Shown here piece by piece: positions 1-7,466 of a DNA stretch of 64,000 bases. The DNA comes from Catellatospora tritici. GTDB taxonomy: Bacteria > Actinomycetota > Actinomycetes > Mycobacteriales > Micromonosporaceae. The stretch is from contig NZ_JAHRCY010000021.1 of the NCBI RefSeq assembly GCF_019083965.1, positions 88,941 to 152,940 of the forward strand, in the 5' to 3' direction. The position numbers and the translations under genes are program-made. The notes below the pieces were generated by a model. The model saw only the letters and a list, made by a program, of their open reading frames with translations. It did no database searches and was not told where the DNA came from. Each line of letters opens with the position of its first letter. Position 1 is the stretch's first letter.

Positions 1-736
1 CGCGGCGCAGCACCAGCGCGGCCGTCGGCACGTACGCGACGGGGGTGCGCGGGACCACCTGGGCCTCGTACCAGCCGAGGTCGAGGCTGCCCGCGGCGGC
101 GTGGTATCGCTGCAGTGCCGTCAGGCGGCTGCCCGGTGGCAGGGGGCGAGGCTGTGCCACCACCCGTGGCGCGGCCACCGCCACCAGCGGGTCGGCCAGG
201 TGGGCGGCCAGCCGCCGGATCCAGCCGGGCGGTGGCGCGCAGTCGCTGTCGACCAGCACCACGAGCTCGCTGTCCACGCGGGACAGACCCGTGTCGCGGG
301 CCGCTCCGGGACCGCCGCAGCGGTCGCGCCGGAGCAGCGTCGCGCCGTGCGCCGCGGCCACCATGGCGATCGGCTGGGGTGCCCGGGAACCGTCGTCGAC
401 GACGAGCACCGGATAGTCCCGGCCGAGCGCGCCCAGGCACCGGTCGAGCGAGGCGGCGTCGTCCTTGACCGGGACGATCACGGTGGCGTCGAGGCGGCCG
501 GTGACCTGCGGCGGCCGCGGATGTGCCAACCCCGCGTCGCACAGCAGCCGGGCGAGCACGCCGCCGGCGCGACTGCGCACCCGCCCGGTCCGCAGCTCCG
601 CCAGGGCGCGGCACCCGGCGGGCGACAGCCGCAGCAGCCGGGCGGGGGCACCGCCGGTGAGGGCGGCCGGGCCGACCTGCCGGGTGTGCCGGTCGAAGAC
701 GAGGCCGAACCCGGTCGGCAGCGGCGGCGGCCTCAC
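1..736 (-). CDS. mftF: Mycofactocin glycosyltransferase MftF, N-terminal part (runs off left edge)
   Basis: A partial gene whose start lies inside the window and whose remainder is beyond base 1; about 245 residues are visible. I translated the minus strand from the GTG at 736, whose bases overlap the TGA of the upstream SDR gene (GTGA), which indicates translational coupling. After about 80 residues with features of the MftF N-terminus comes a GT2 fold: TVIVPVKDD, then LVVDDGS and, further on, VDSDCAPP, the nucleotide-sugar/metal DxD region. MftF adds beta-1,4-glucose units to premycofactocin in the known pathway. The mftE-SDR-glycosyltransferase order supports the call. The C-terminal half cannot be checked here. 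Confidence 0.85.
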   Translation of the reverse strand, partial: MRPPPLPTGFGLVFDRHTRQVGPAALTGGAPARLLRLSPAGCRALAELRTGRVRSRAGGVLARLLCDAGLAHPRPPQVTGRLDATVIVPVKDDAASLDRCLGALGRDYPVLVVDDGSRAPQPIAMVAAAHGATLLRRDRCGGPGAARDTGLSRVDSELVVLVDSDCAPPPGWIRRLAAHLADPLVAVAAPRVVAQPRPLPPGSRLTALQRYHAAAGSLDLGWYEAQVVPRTPVAYVPTAALVLRR

Positions 737-1515
737 AGCGCCAGCCCGCCGTCGACCGGCACCACGGCGCCGGTCAGCCCGGAGGCGCGCGCCGAGACCA
801 GGAACACGATCGCCGCGGCGACCTCGGCCGGGTCGAGCAGTCGGCCGACCGGTTGCTGCCGGGCGAACGCGCCCGCGTCGGGCAGCCCGTACAGGCGGGC
901 GCTCTCGGCCAGGATCGGGGTGTCGGTGGAGCCGGGGCTGACCGCGTTGGCGGTGACGCCGGTGCGGCCCAGCTCGACGGCCAAGGCCCGGACCAGCCCG
1001 GCCACGCCCGCCTTGGCGGCGCAGTACGCCGCCAGCATCGGCAGCCCCCGGGTGGCGGCGGCCGAGGCGACCGCCACGAAGCGGCCCTGGCGTGGCTCGG
1101 GGCGGGCCAGCAGCGCGGGCACGGCGGCGCGGGCCAGGTTGAGCACGCCGCCGAGGTTGACGTCGAGCACCGCCTGCTGCGCCGCCACGGGCACCTGCCA
1201 CAGCGGCGCCCCGCCCGCGATCACCCCGGCGCAGGCCACCGCGGCGTCCAGGCCACCCCAGTGTCGCCGGGCGTGGGCCACCGCCGCGTCCAGGGCGGCG
1301 GGGTCGCGTACGTCGGCGACGAAACCGTGCACCCGCTCGTCCAATGTGGCGACCAGCGTGTCCAGCTCGTCGCGGGAGCCGAGCCGGTACGGCAGCGCCG
1401 GATCGTCGGCGGCGGCGTCCACGGCCAGCACCGACCAGCCGTCGGCGTGCAGCGCCCGCACCGTCGCCGCGCCGATGCCCCGGGCCGCGCCGGTGACCAG
1501 CGCCACCGGACTCAT
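733..1515 (-). CDS. Mycofactocin-locus short-chain dehydrogenase/reductase
   Basis: A 260-residue classical SDR. The cofactor loop TGAARGIGAA is at residues 8-17, the catalytic region carries VASAAA and then YCAAK, and the C-terminus ends in VDGG. The ATG at 1515 overlaps the stop of mftE (ATGA), and its own stop overlaps the GTG of mftF, so the three genes are one coupled operon. An SDR at this position is common in mycofactocin loci; such enzymes are thought to hold NAD tightly and pass electrons to mycofactocin. The substrate is unknown. It could act on the cofactor pathway, on a general alcohol, or on the polyketide. SDR fold near certain; mycofactocin dependence inferred from position. 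Confidence 0.85.
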   Translation of the reverse strand: MSPVALVTGAARGIGAATVRALHADGWSVLAVDAAADDPALPYRLGSRDELDTLVATLDERVHGFVADVRDPAALDAAVAHARRHWGGLDAAVACAGVIAGGAPLWQVPVAAQQAVLDVNLGGVLNLARAAVPALLARPEPRQGRFVAVASAAATRGLPMLAAYCAAKAGVAGLVRALAVELGRTGVTANAVSPGSTDTPILAESARLYGLPDAGAFARQQPVGRLLDPAEVAAAIVFLVSARASGLTGAVVPVDGGLAL

Positions 1516-2222
1516 CGGTGCGCGCCGGCGGGCTGCGGCCACCAGCGGGCGACGTCGGCCAGCAGTGCGGCGGTCAGCACCCGCCACAACTCGCGTCCGG
1601 CCGCGACGGTCGCGGTGGTGGGGTCGCCGAGCACGCCCGATGGGCTCACGGCACGGACCCCGCTGGCGCGCAGCAGCGGCATCAGCTCGACCAGCGGGCG
1701 CGGGTCACCGGGGGCGGCTAGGTCCATCCGTACCCGCTCGGGTTCCAGCGCCAGCTGCAGCGATGTCTCGACGTGCCCGGCGTGCGGGTCCTCGTGCCAG
1801 CGTGGCTCGTGCACGCGCACCTCGCGTCCCTCGGCCCGCAGCCGGGCCACCGCCTGCCCGACCGACTCGGCGTTGCCGCCGTGCGCCGAGACCAGCAGCA
1901 CCCGCCCGAACGTGGCGCAGGCCGACCGCGCCAGCTTGACCACCACCAGCTCCATCGCCTCGCGGCCGATGGACAGCGTGCCGGCGAAACCGGCGTGCTC
2001 GTCGCTGGCGCCGTACGGCAGCGCCGGGGCGACCAGCACGTCCGGGCGGGCGCCGGCCAGCGCCCGGCACAGGCCGACCGCCACGTCGGTGTCGGTGGAC
2101 AGCGGCAGGTGCGGGCCGTGCTGCTCGGTGGAGCCCAGCGGGATCGCCAGGATCGCGTCCGGGGCGCACCGCCCGGCCTCGGGCCAGGTCATCGCGGCCA
2201 CGAGTCGGCTCGTGGACGTCAT
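1512..2222 (-). CDS. mftE: Mycofactocin precursor peptidase MftE (creatininase family)
   Basis: A 236-residue creatininase-fold protein. Metal ligands are visible in STEQHGPHLPLSTDTD (residues 31-46: E33, H35, D44) and in the SAHGGN motif near residue 120. In the known pathway MftE cleaves the MftC-modified MftA peptide and frees the C-terminal Val-Tyr dipeptide that becomes the redox core. I chose the ATG at 2222 because GAAGGAAG lies just upstream; a start 17 codons earlier would read through the hairpin repeat region. First gene of the mftE-SDR-mftF operon. Its partners mftA, mftB and mftC lie 43 kb away at 45306-46916; mftD is not in the window. Confidence 0.9.
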   Translation of the reverse strand: MTSTSRLVAAMTWPEAGRCAPDAILAIPLGSTEQHGPHLPLSTDTDVAVGLCRALAGARPDVLVAPALPYGASDEHAGFAGTLSIGREAMELVVVKLARSACATFGRVLLVSAHGGNAESVGQAVARLRAEGREVRVHEPRWHEDPHAGHVETSLQLALEPERVRMDLAAPGDPRPLVELMPLLRASGVRAVSPSGVLGDPTTATVAAGRELWRVLTAALLADVARWWPQPAGAHR

Positions 2223-2239
2223 CGGACTTCCTTCGTGGA

Positions 2240-2370
2240 TACCCCCGCCTTCAGGCGGGGAGGAAACGATCAACGGGACCCCTCCCGTACGGGGCGATCG
2301 GCAGTGAAACAGGAAAACCCGAGGGTGACCAAGGGAATCTCCCGCCTTTAGGCGGGAGAGGAAGTCAACG
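2240..2370 (+). mobile_element. IS200/IS605-type right-end remnant with two hairpins (possible orphan omega-RNA scaffold)
   Basis: Two near-identical hairpins lie in the same orientation, about 97 bases apart. The first is CCCCGCCTTCAGGCGGGG (around 2243-2260), followed by AGGAAACGATCAACG. The second is CTCCCGCCTTTAGGCGGGAG (2339-2358), followed by AGGAAGTCAACG. A CGCC-TT(C/T)A-GGCG hairpin followed by AGGA and TCAA is what I know from the right ends of actinobacterial TnpB elements, where the end is also the 3' part of the omega RNA. The stretch between them (2295-2340) resembles the tail of such elements. No transposase or TnpB frame remains. The second TCAA supplies the stop codon of the neighbouring PqqD-like gene. 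Recognition from memory; no alignment was possible. Confidence 0.55.
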
Positions 2371-2640
2371 CTCTTCCGTGGTGAACATCAGACCCGCCTC
2401 GCAGAAGACGCTCACCCAGCGGTCGAGTTCCACCGTCGCCTCGGCCGTGCCGGTGCCCCAGGACTCGGCGAGCACGTCGGCGGCGTTACGGCAGCGGCCG
2501 TCGCCCTGGCGCAGCGCGATCCAGACGGCGGCACCCGAGGGATCGAACCGCAGGCTCTCCCCGTGAGCCTGGGAGTAGAGCTCCAGGCCGCCGTCCTTAT
2601 GGATGTACGCCACCACGCCAGGGGCTGGGGTTACTCGCAA
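2365..2640 (-). CDS. PqqD-like (RRE-fold) small protein
   Basis: A 91-residue protein that looks like a PqqD/RiPP-recognition-element domain: a short beta-rich start with LELYSQ, then LRFDPSGAAVWIALRQGDG, a helical region and a final EAGLM. It is not MftB, which is encoded at 45433 and is clearly different in sequence. The start is a TTG at 2640 with a near-perfect AGGAGG six bases upstream, so I prefer it to later codons. It lies 77 bases after the thioesterase gene and upstream of mftE. It could be a second peptide chaperone or a divergent relic; no peptide substrate is visible next to it. The stop codon falls on the end of an IS605-like remnant. Confidence 0.6.
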   Translation of the reverse strand: MRVTPAPGVVAYIHKDGGLELYSQAHGESLRFDPSGAAVWIALRQGDGRCRNAADVLAESWGTGTAEATVELDRWVSVFCEAGLMFTTEER

Positions 2641-2689
2641 GGGTGCCCTCCTGCGGGGTCGAGGCGGTCCGGGGACGGCCGGGAAGCGG

Positions 2690-2706
2690 TAGGGGAGGGA
2701 CCCCTA
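2690..2706. promoter_or_regulatory. Palindromic TAGGGG box before the PqqD-like gene
   Basis: The sequence TAGGGGAGGGACCCCTA is an inverted pair of the TAGGGG box found at many promoters in this window, with a 5-base spacer. It sits between the thioesterase stop and the TTG start of the PqqD-like gene. I see no convincing TANNNT element at the 29 or 40 base spacing here, so a promoter function is less certain than at the other boxes. Confidence 0.4.
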
Positions 2707-2717
2707 GCGCGGGTTGC

Positions 2718-3488
2718 CTACTCGTGGCAGGTGAGCAGTTGTCGGTCCACGTGCGCGGCGACCAGGTCCAGGACCGCGGGGACGTGGTCGGCGAGGAAGA
2801 AGTGCGCCCCGGGATAGACGCGCAGGTCGAATGGGCCGGTGGTGTGCCGTTCCCAGGCCTGGGCCTCGGTCAGGTCGACGTACGGGTCGCGGTCGCCGGT
2901 CAGGGCCACCACGGGGCACGTCAGCGATTCGCCCGGCCGGTAGCGGTAGGTCTCGGCGGCCCGGTAGTCGTTGCGGACCGCGGGCAGGATCATCCGGAGC
3001 ACCTCCTCGTCGTGCAGCATGTCGCCGTACGTGCCGCCGACGCGGGACAACTCCGCCACCACCGCCGCGTCGTCGGCCTGGTGCACCCGCTCGTCGCGGT
3101 GACACGACGGCGCCCGGCGGCCCGAGGCGAACAGGCCCAGCAGCGGCACCCCGCGCCGCTGCAGCAGCAGCGCGACCTCGAACGCGATCGTCGCGCCCAT
3201 GCTGTGGCCCAGCAACGTCACCGGCTTGTCCAGCGCACCGTCCAGTTCGGCCACGACCAGTTCGGCAAGCTGGTGGATGTCGTCGACGAACGGCTCGTGC
3301 CGTCGGTCCTGCCGCCCCGGGTACTGGATCGCCAGCACCTCGATGCGCGGCGTCAGCGTCCGCGACACCGGGAAGAAGAAGGTCGCCGACCCGCCGGCGT
3401 GCGGGAAGCAGAGCAGGCGGGTGGGAGCGTCCGGTGCGGGATGGAACCGCCGGACCCAACCTGCGGGGCGGGGGGATGCGTCAACCAT
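2718..3488 (-). CDS. Type II thioesterase
   Basis: A 256-residue alpha/beta hydrolase of the type II (editing) thioesterase family that accompanies modular PKS and NRPS systems. FPHAGG is at residues 29-33, the nucleophile is Ser96 in GHSMGA, the acid is Asp201 in GDRDP, and the His is 229 in GAHFFL. Such enzymes remove wrong or decarboxylated acyl groups from carrier proteins. The ATG at 3488 follows GAGGG with an 8-base gap; an earlier in-frame start 16 codons upstream has no comparable ribosome site. Downstream of the LAL regulator on the same strand, with a TAGGGG box in the 110-base gap. Confidence 0.93.
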   Translation of the reverse strand: MVDASPRPAGWVRRFHPAPDAPTRLLCFPHAGGSATFFFPVSRTLTPRIEVLAIQYPGRQDRRHEPFVDDIHQLAELVVAELDGALDKPVTLLGHSMGATIAFEVALLLQRRGVPLLGLFASGRRAPSCHRDERVHQADDAAVVAELSRVGGTYGDMLHDEEVLRMILPAVRNDYRAAETYRYRPGESLTCPVVALTGDRDPYVDLTEAQAWERHTTGPFDLRVYPGAHFFLADHVPAVLDLVAAHVDRQLLTCHE

Positions 3489-3544
3489 GAACTGGTCCCT
3501 CGGGTCGCGGAGCGGCGCCGCGCGGGCGGCGGGCACGTGCGCCT

Positions 3545-3601
3545 ATTCAAGCCCGTCCGCGTACGGCCCACCCACCCCCGAAAGTCGCCTGGACCCCCCT
3601 A
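3545..3601 (-). promoter_or_regulatory. Putative thioesterase promoter with TAGGGG box
   Basis: On the minus strand TAGGGGGG begins at 3601, overlapping the stop of the LAL gene. A second G-run (TCGGGGG) starts about 20 bases later, and a TTGAAT element is at 3550-3545. The same TTGAAT followed by A(A)GGCGC occurs in the putative promoter before the SRPBCC gene at 50798. Spacing is less regular than at the main set of boxes, so this is a tentative assignment. Confidence 0.4.
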
Positions 3602-6358
3602 GAGTCCCGGCGTCAGGTCCGGCGTCAGGTCACTGCGCCCGGCCACGTTGAGTTTGCGGTACACCCGGGTCAGGTGCTGCTCGACGGTGCTGACGGTGAG
3701 GAACAGCTTCCCGGCGATCTCCCGGTTGGTGTGGCCCTGGGCCGCCAGCGCGGCCACCCGCCGCTCGGCGCTGCTCAACTCGCCGGAGTTGAGCTTGAGC
3801 TGAGGGTCGGGCTCGGCCGCGGGCCGGGGCCGCTCCGGCATGGTCGGCCGCACCGCCGTGGTCTCGGTCTGCGGGGTGAGGGTGGGCAGCAGGCTGAGCG
3901 CGTTGCACTGTCGGGCGATGTACTGCGCGCTGCGCAGCCGTCCCCGCGCCTCGTGTGGCTCACCGAGGGCGTAGAGCGCCTTGCCGAGATCGGCGTAGGC
4001 GTGGGCCAGCTCCAGTTGGTCCCCGCACTGCTCCAGCGCCTGGATGGCCTCCTTGAGCAGGGCCGGACGCTTCTTGACGTCGCTGGCGGCGGCGATGGTG
4101 CGCAGGGTGCCGCCGCGCACCCGCTGGTGCTGCGGACGCGACTCCTGCAACCGCTGCAGCTGCTCGTGCAGCAGGTGCAGGGCCCGGCGCTGGTCGCCCA
4201 GGCGCAGGTAGGCGCGGGCGCTGTCGGTGCGCCAGGGCACCAGCGCGGGGGTGTCCAGCTCCCAGCTCGTCGCCTGCTGCTGGCAGGTGCGGAAGTCGTT
4301 GAGCGCGCTGCGGTAGCGGCGGGTGGACAGGTAGTGGTAGCCGCGGGCGCGTACGTACAGCAGGCCGGGCAGGCTGTCGAACATGGCCGGCGGCACCGGT
4401 GTGCTCAGGTGCGTGGCCGCCACGTCGTGTTTTCCGGCGGCGGTGGTGCTGAACAGCAAGGTGGACAGCGGGATGCCGATCATGATGCCCCAGCCGTTGA
4501 CCGACAGCATCCGCAGCGCGGCCTCGGCCTCCGCCTCGGCGGCCAGCAGGTTGCCCTGGCGGAAGGCGATCTCGGCCCCCAACGCGGTGACCAGCGCCAG
4601 CCACGTCCGGGCCTCGCACTTGGCCGCCGACGCGGCCAGTCGTCGCACCCAGGACAACGCCAGCTCCAGCTGGTTGGCGATGGTGAGGGTGGCCAGCGCC
4701 GCCGCCGTGGTGTCGATCGGGTCACCCGGCTGGTGCTGCTGCAGCGTCTGCTCGGCCCCGGCGATGGTGTCGGCGGTGATCTCGCCCTTGCGGATGGCGC
4801 GCAGCAGCACGGACACGTCCGTCCGGTGGCCGAAGACGCGGCCGTGTGCGGTCTCGTCATCCGGCGCGATCAGGTGGTTCAGACGGTGGGCCTGCCCGGG
4901 GCAGACGAAGGCGAGCCACAGGCACGTGCTGCGGAACTCGCCGGCGGTCTGCGGATCGGTGCTCAGCGAGGTCTTGGCCGCCAACCGCTCGGCGAGGTCG
5001 AACGCCTGCTCGGTGCGGCCGTGCCAGAGCAGGTACTGCATCTGCGCCAGCGAGCCGGCCGGATCCAGCAGCCCGTCGCAGGCCGCTTCGGTCAGCGTGT
5101 CCAGGTGCCTGATCGCCGCGGCCGGGTCGCGCCGCCATTCGATGCGGACCAGGTCGGCCTGGACCCGCGCCTCGGTCGAGTCCGGGTCGGCGGTCTGCGC
5201 GGCGCGCAGGAAGGACACCGCGACGTCCGTGTCGCCCCGCGACAGGGCCTGCTGACCCGCCTCGCGCAGCAGCTGCACCGCCCACGGCGGGCGCACCGCG
5301 CCGTCGACGAGCTGCCGGGCCACGTCGACCGCGGGCGCGCCCTCCTGGTAGAGCAGGTGCGCCGCGCGGTCGTGCAGTTCCCGCAGCAGGCACAGGCCCA
5401 TGCTGTCCAGGATCGCCCGGGTGGCCTGCGGGTGCGGCTTGCCCTGGCCGTCGGCGAGGCCGGTGCGGTGCAGGCTGAGCGCGGCCCGTTCGGCCGCGTC
5501 GGTCGGCAGCCGCGACAGCTGCGCCCGCACCGACGAGGAACCGGCGCCGTCGAGCACGGCCAGCGCCTGGGCGTACTGCAGGTTCGCGGGTTCGCCGCGG
5601 TAGAGGCAGGCCATGACCGCGCGGCCGAACGCCTCACCCGGGGTGACCTCGGTGGCGGCCGTGTCGCGCAGGTCGTCCAGCAGCGCCTTCACCAGCAGCG
5701 GGTTGCCCGCACCGGCCGCGTGGACACTGTCGGCCAGGGCGGCCGACTCGATCCCGGGCAGGTGGCGTTCCAGCACGGTGTGCACCCCGGCCAGGGAGAG
5801 CGGATGCAGCTGCACGCGGCGGCTGTGCGGCTGGTGCACCAGCTCCAGGTACTGCTCGGGGTGTGCGTAGCGGACCGAGGTGCACTCGGTCAGCACGATC
5901 AGGATGGGCGTGGCGGTGATCCGGCGTACCACGTAGGCCAGGCACTGCAGCGAGGCGGCGTCGGCGTAGTGCACGTCGTCGACCATGATCACCAGTGGGC
6001 CGGACGCGGCCAGGTCGGTCATGACCTTGGACAGCTGGTAGAGCACCGCCGGGGGCACCCGGGGGTCGGCGCCGTCGGTGGTGGTCGCGAGCTCGGGCAA
6101 CTGGGTCGGGGTCTCGCCGGCGCTGTACAGCAGCTGGCCGACGACGCCAAACGGAAGGTCCTGCTCGGCGCGGGAGGCCATCGCCGCGACGACGCGCGCA
6201 CCGGTCTCGGCGGCGCGGCGGGCGAACTCGGCCAGCAGCGCGGTCTTCCCGATGGCGATGGCGCTGCGGATGACCGCCACCCGCCCGAGACCCTGGCCGC
6301 AGTCGGCCAGCAGGCTCTCCAGGACGCGCAGTTCGTCGTCGCGCTCGGCAAGAAACAT
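3599..6358 (-). CDS. LuxR-family (LAL) ATP-binding transcriptional regulator
   Basis: A roughly 919-residue LAL regulator, a class often acting as cluster-specific activator. The N-terminus has an AAA-type ATPase: a Walker A region SAIAIGKTA (residues 32-40, lacking the usual first Gly) and a Walker B-like LVIMVDDVHYAD. A long TPR-rich middle follows, and the C-terminus carries a LuxR helix-turn-helix (LSSAERRVAALAAQGH...STVEQHLTRVYRKL, about residues 862-905). I start at the ATG at 6358 because MFLAERDDEL is the usual family beginning; a GTG at 6460 in frame would add 34 residues including a TTA codon. It is the only regulator in the window and the best candidate to bind the TAGGGG boxes. 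Confidence 0.88.
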   Translation of the reverse strand: MFLAERDDELRVLESLLADCGQGLGRVAVIRSAIAIGKTALLAEFARRAAETGARVVAAMASRAEQDLPFGVVGQLLYSAGETPTQLPELATTTDGADPRVPPAVLYQLSKVMTDLAASGPLVIMVDDVHYADAASLQCLAYVVRRITATPILIVLTECTSVRYAHPEQYLELVHQPHSRRVQLHPLSLAGVHTVLERHLPGIESAALADSVHAAGAGNPLLVKALLDDLRDTAATEVTPGEAFGRAVMACLYRGEPANLQYAQALAVLDGAGSSSVRAQLSRLPTDAAERAALSLHRTGLADGQGKPHPQATRAILDSMGLCLLRELHDRAAHLLYQEGAPAVDVARQLVDGAVRPPWAVQLLREAGQQALSRGDTDVAVSFLRAAQTADPDSTEARVQADLVRIEWRRDPAAAIRHLDTLTEAACDGLLDPAGSLAQMQYLLWHGRTEQAFDLAERLAAKTSLSTDPQTAGEFRSTCLWLAFVCPGQAHRLNHLIAPDDETAHGRVFGHRTDVSVLLRAIRKGEITADTIAGAEQTLQQHQPGDPIDTTAAALATLTIANQLELALSWVRRLAASAAKCEARTWLALVTALGAEIAFRQGNLLAAEAEAEAALRMLSVNGWGIMIGIPLSTLLFSTTAAGKHDVAATHLSTPVPPAMFDSLPGLLYVRARGYHYLSTRRYRSALNDFRTCQQQATSWELDTPALVPWRTDSARAYLRLGDQRRALHLLHEQLQRLQESRPQHQRVRGGTLRTIAAASDVKKRPALLKEAIQALEQCGDQLELAHAYADLGKALYALGEPHEARGRLRSAQYIARQCNALSLLPTLTPQTETTAVRPTMPERPRPAAEPDPQLKLNSGELSSAERRVAALAAQGHTNREIAGKLFLTVSTVEQHLTRVYRKLNVAGRSDLTPDLTPGL

Positions 6359-6460
6359 CGTGTCGATACCCCGCAGGACTGAGAACGAGACGGCCCCGAC
6401 GAGGCGTCTGTGTTTCGTCCACGTTATGGCCGTGAATTGCGATGTCCATAAGAGCATCAC

Positions 6461-7154
6461 ATTCGCGTGTCCACAGTGGAGATACGTCTCTCAGCCCCGA
6501 GCCGGGTTCATTCTTCGTACGGCGGTCTCGGGTTGTCAAGGGTCGATGAGATGACCTTCGTGAATGTGTCAGCCTGCCGTCACTACGACAATAATGAGAT
6601 GCCAATCTATTTATTGGCGACTGCGGCGCGATGCTGGGCGCCCCGGTCCCCGCGCGGGTCGCGCCATCCGGTCCGTGCCTGCGTGACGGGCGCCACCGGG
6701 GGTCGCCGGGCGTCATATCGGTGCTCACATGCGCGATTGTCCGGACGCCGGGTGGGATCACTTGACCGAAGGGGCCATCAGGCCTCGGTCGTTCGTCGCC
6801 GTGCACCCGCGAATGAAGGAGGATTGGGGCTCGAACGGCTCATCCGAACGGCCCCCGGAGTCTGTCGCGGATCGCGCCGTGGACGGCGATGATCGTGAAT
6901 GTATCGGCGTGCCGCCGGGCGATGCCGATACACCATCGGCGGTCTCCGTGGTCGTTGACAACCACTATTCGGGATATTGCTCACGGGTAATTGAATTATG
7001 AACGATAAAAGCCGACAGATGAAAGTGGACACACCCGGCGCGGCCGACGTCGGCCGGAGAGTAGGGGCGGCTAAGGGGTGCCCGCGCCACCCCGCGGTCG
7101 TAGCGTGACCCGGACGACCGCCGGGGTCGACAAGCCACTGAAGGGAGCACCGCC
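6461..7154. promoter_or_regulatory. Divergent control region between the LAL regulator and the free ACP
   Basis: About 690 bases without a credible gene, visibly less GC-rich than its surroundings, mainly around 6590-6620 and 6955-7030. Seen here: an inverted repeat GCCAAT-N6-ATTGGC at 6601-6618, an imperfect 21-base direct repeat (6559-6579 and 6894-6914, 18 of 21 identical, beginning CGTGAATGT), a TTGACA at 6955-6960, and the two-box promoter of the ACP gene near its right end. These are plausible sites for the LAL promoter and for other regulators. Short reading frames in it show no domain and I treat them as chance. Confidence 0.5.
7062..7106 (+). promoter_or_regulatory. ACP promoter: double TAGGGG box and -10
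   Basis: TAGGGG at 7062-7067 and TAAGGGG at 7072-7078 are followed by a TAGCGT -10 element at 7101-7106. The T of the second box to the T of the -10 is 29 bases, the spacing shared by five other promoters in the window. There is no TTGACA-like -35, so an activator bound at the boxes would take its place. Confidence 0.65.
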
Positions 7155-7400
7155 GTGTGGGATGAGCAGTTCGAGGGTCTGCTGCGGCCGCACCTGCCAT
7201 ATCTGCCCGCGCAGGCCCCGCTCGACGGCGACGCCGACCTGCGGCACCTGGGGCTGGACTCGATGAGCATGGTGGAACTGCTGGCCACGATGGAGCGGCA
7301 CTACCAGGTGCGCTTCGTCGACGACGCGCTGACCATGGACACCTTCGCCACGCCCGCGTCGCTGTGGCAGCGGCTGAGCACGGTGGTCGCCGGCCGCTGA
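7155..7400 (+). CDS. Free-standing acyl carrier protein for the starter unit (VinL-like)
   Basis: An 81-residue discrete ACP. The phosphopantetheine site is Ser36 in LGLDSMSMVELL. The GTG at 7155 has AAGGGAG seven bases upstream. In beta-amino-acid macrolactam pathways such as vicenistatin, a stand-alone ACP (VinL) carries the beta-aminoacyl group and then the aminoacyl-protected dipeptide before transfer to the PKS. The presence of two adenylation enzymes, a discrete acyltransferase and a VinJ-like peptidase makes that role likely here. It is monocistronic, with its own promoter and a hairpin behind it. Confidence 0.88.
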   Translation: MWDEQFEGLLRPHLPYLPAQAPLDGDADLRHLGLDSMSMVELLATMERHYQVRFVDDALTMDTFATPASLWQRLSTVVAGR

Positions 7401-7420
7401 CAGCCCGACACCAGCGGCGA

Positions 7421-7453
7421 CGCGCCCGTACCCGGAGATCGGGCACGGGCGCG
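7421..7453. terminator. Bidirectional hairpin between ACP and SDR genes
   Basis: CGCGCCCGTACCCG (7421-7434) pairs with CGGGCACGGGCGCG (7440-7453) with a single T/C wobble-type mismatch and a 5-base loop. It lies between the ends of two convergent genes. Confidence 0.75.
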
Positions 7454-7466
7454 CCGCGTTCGTGGC

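Noticed and set aside
101..1939. Long plus-strand open frames opposite the mft genes, and similar frames opposite the PKS genes (for example 24799-32844 minus)
   Set aside because: They are antisense shadows of high-GC genes: composition rich in Arg, Gly, His and Gln, no domains, while the opposite frame shows clear families.
2365..2640. Calling the PqqD-like protein MftB
   Set aside because: The true MftB signature (VALRPEPFGAL, TRRLSFLK) is at 45433 next to mftA; this protein lacks it.
6955..6960. TTGACA as the -35 of a standard promoter for the ACP gene
   Set aside because: No TANNNT lies 16-19 bases downstream, and the boxes at 7062-7106 explain the ACP promoter better; kept only as a note in the region.
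6461..7001. Small open frames in the LAL-ACP gap (such as 6467-6892 and 6729-7001 plus) as genes
   Set aside because: No recognisable domain, no consistent codon bias and no good ribosome sites; the region looks regulatory.
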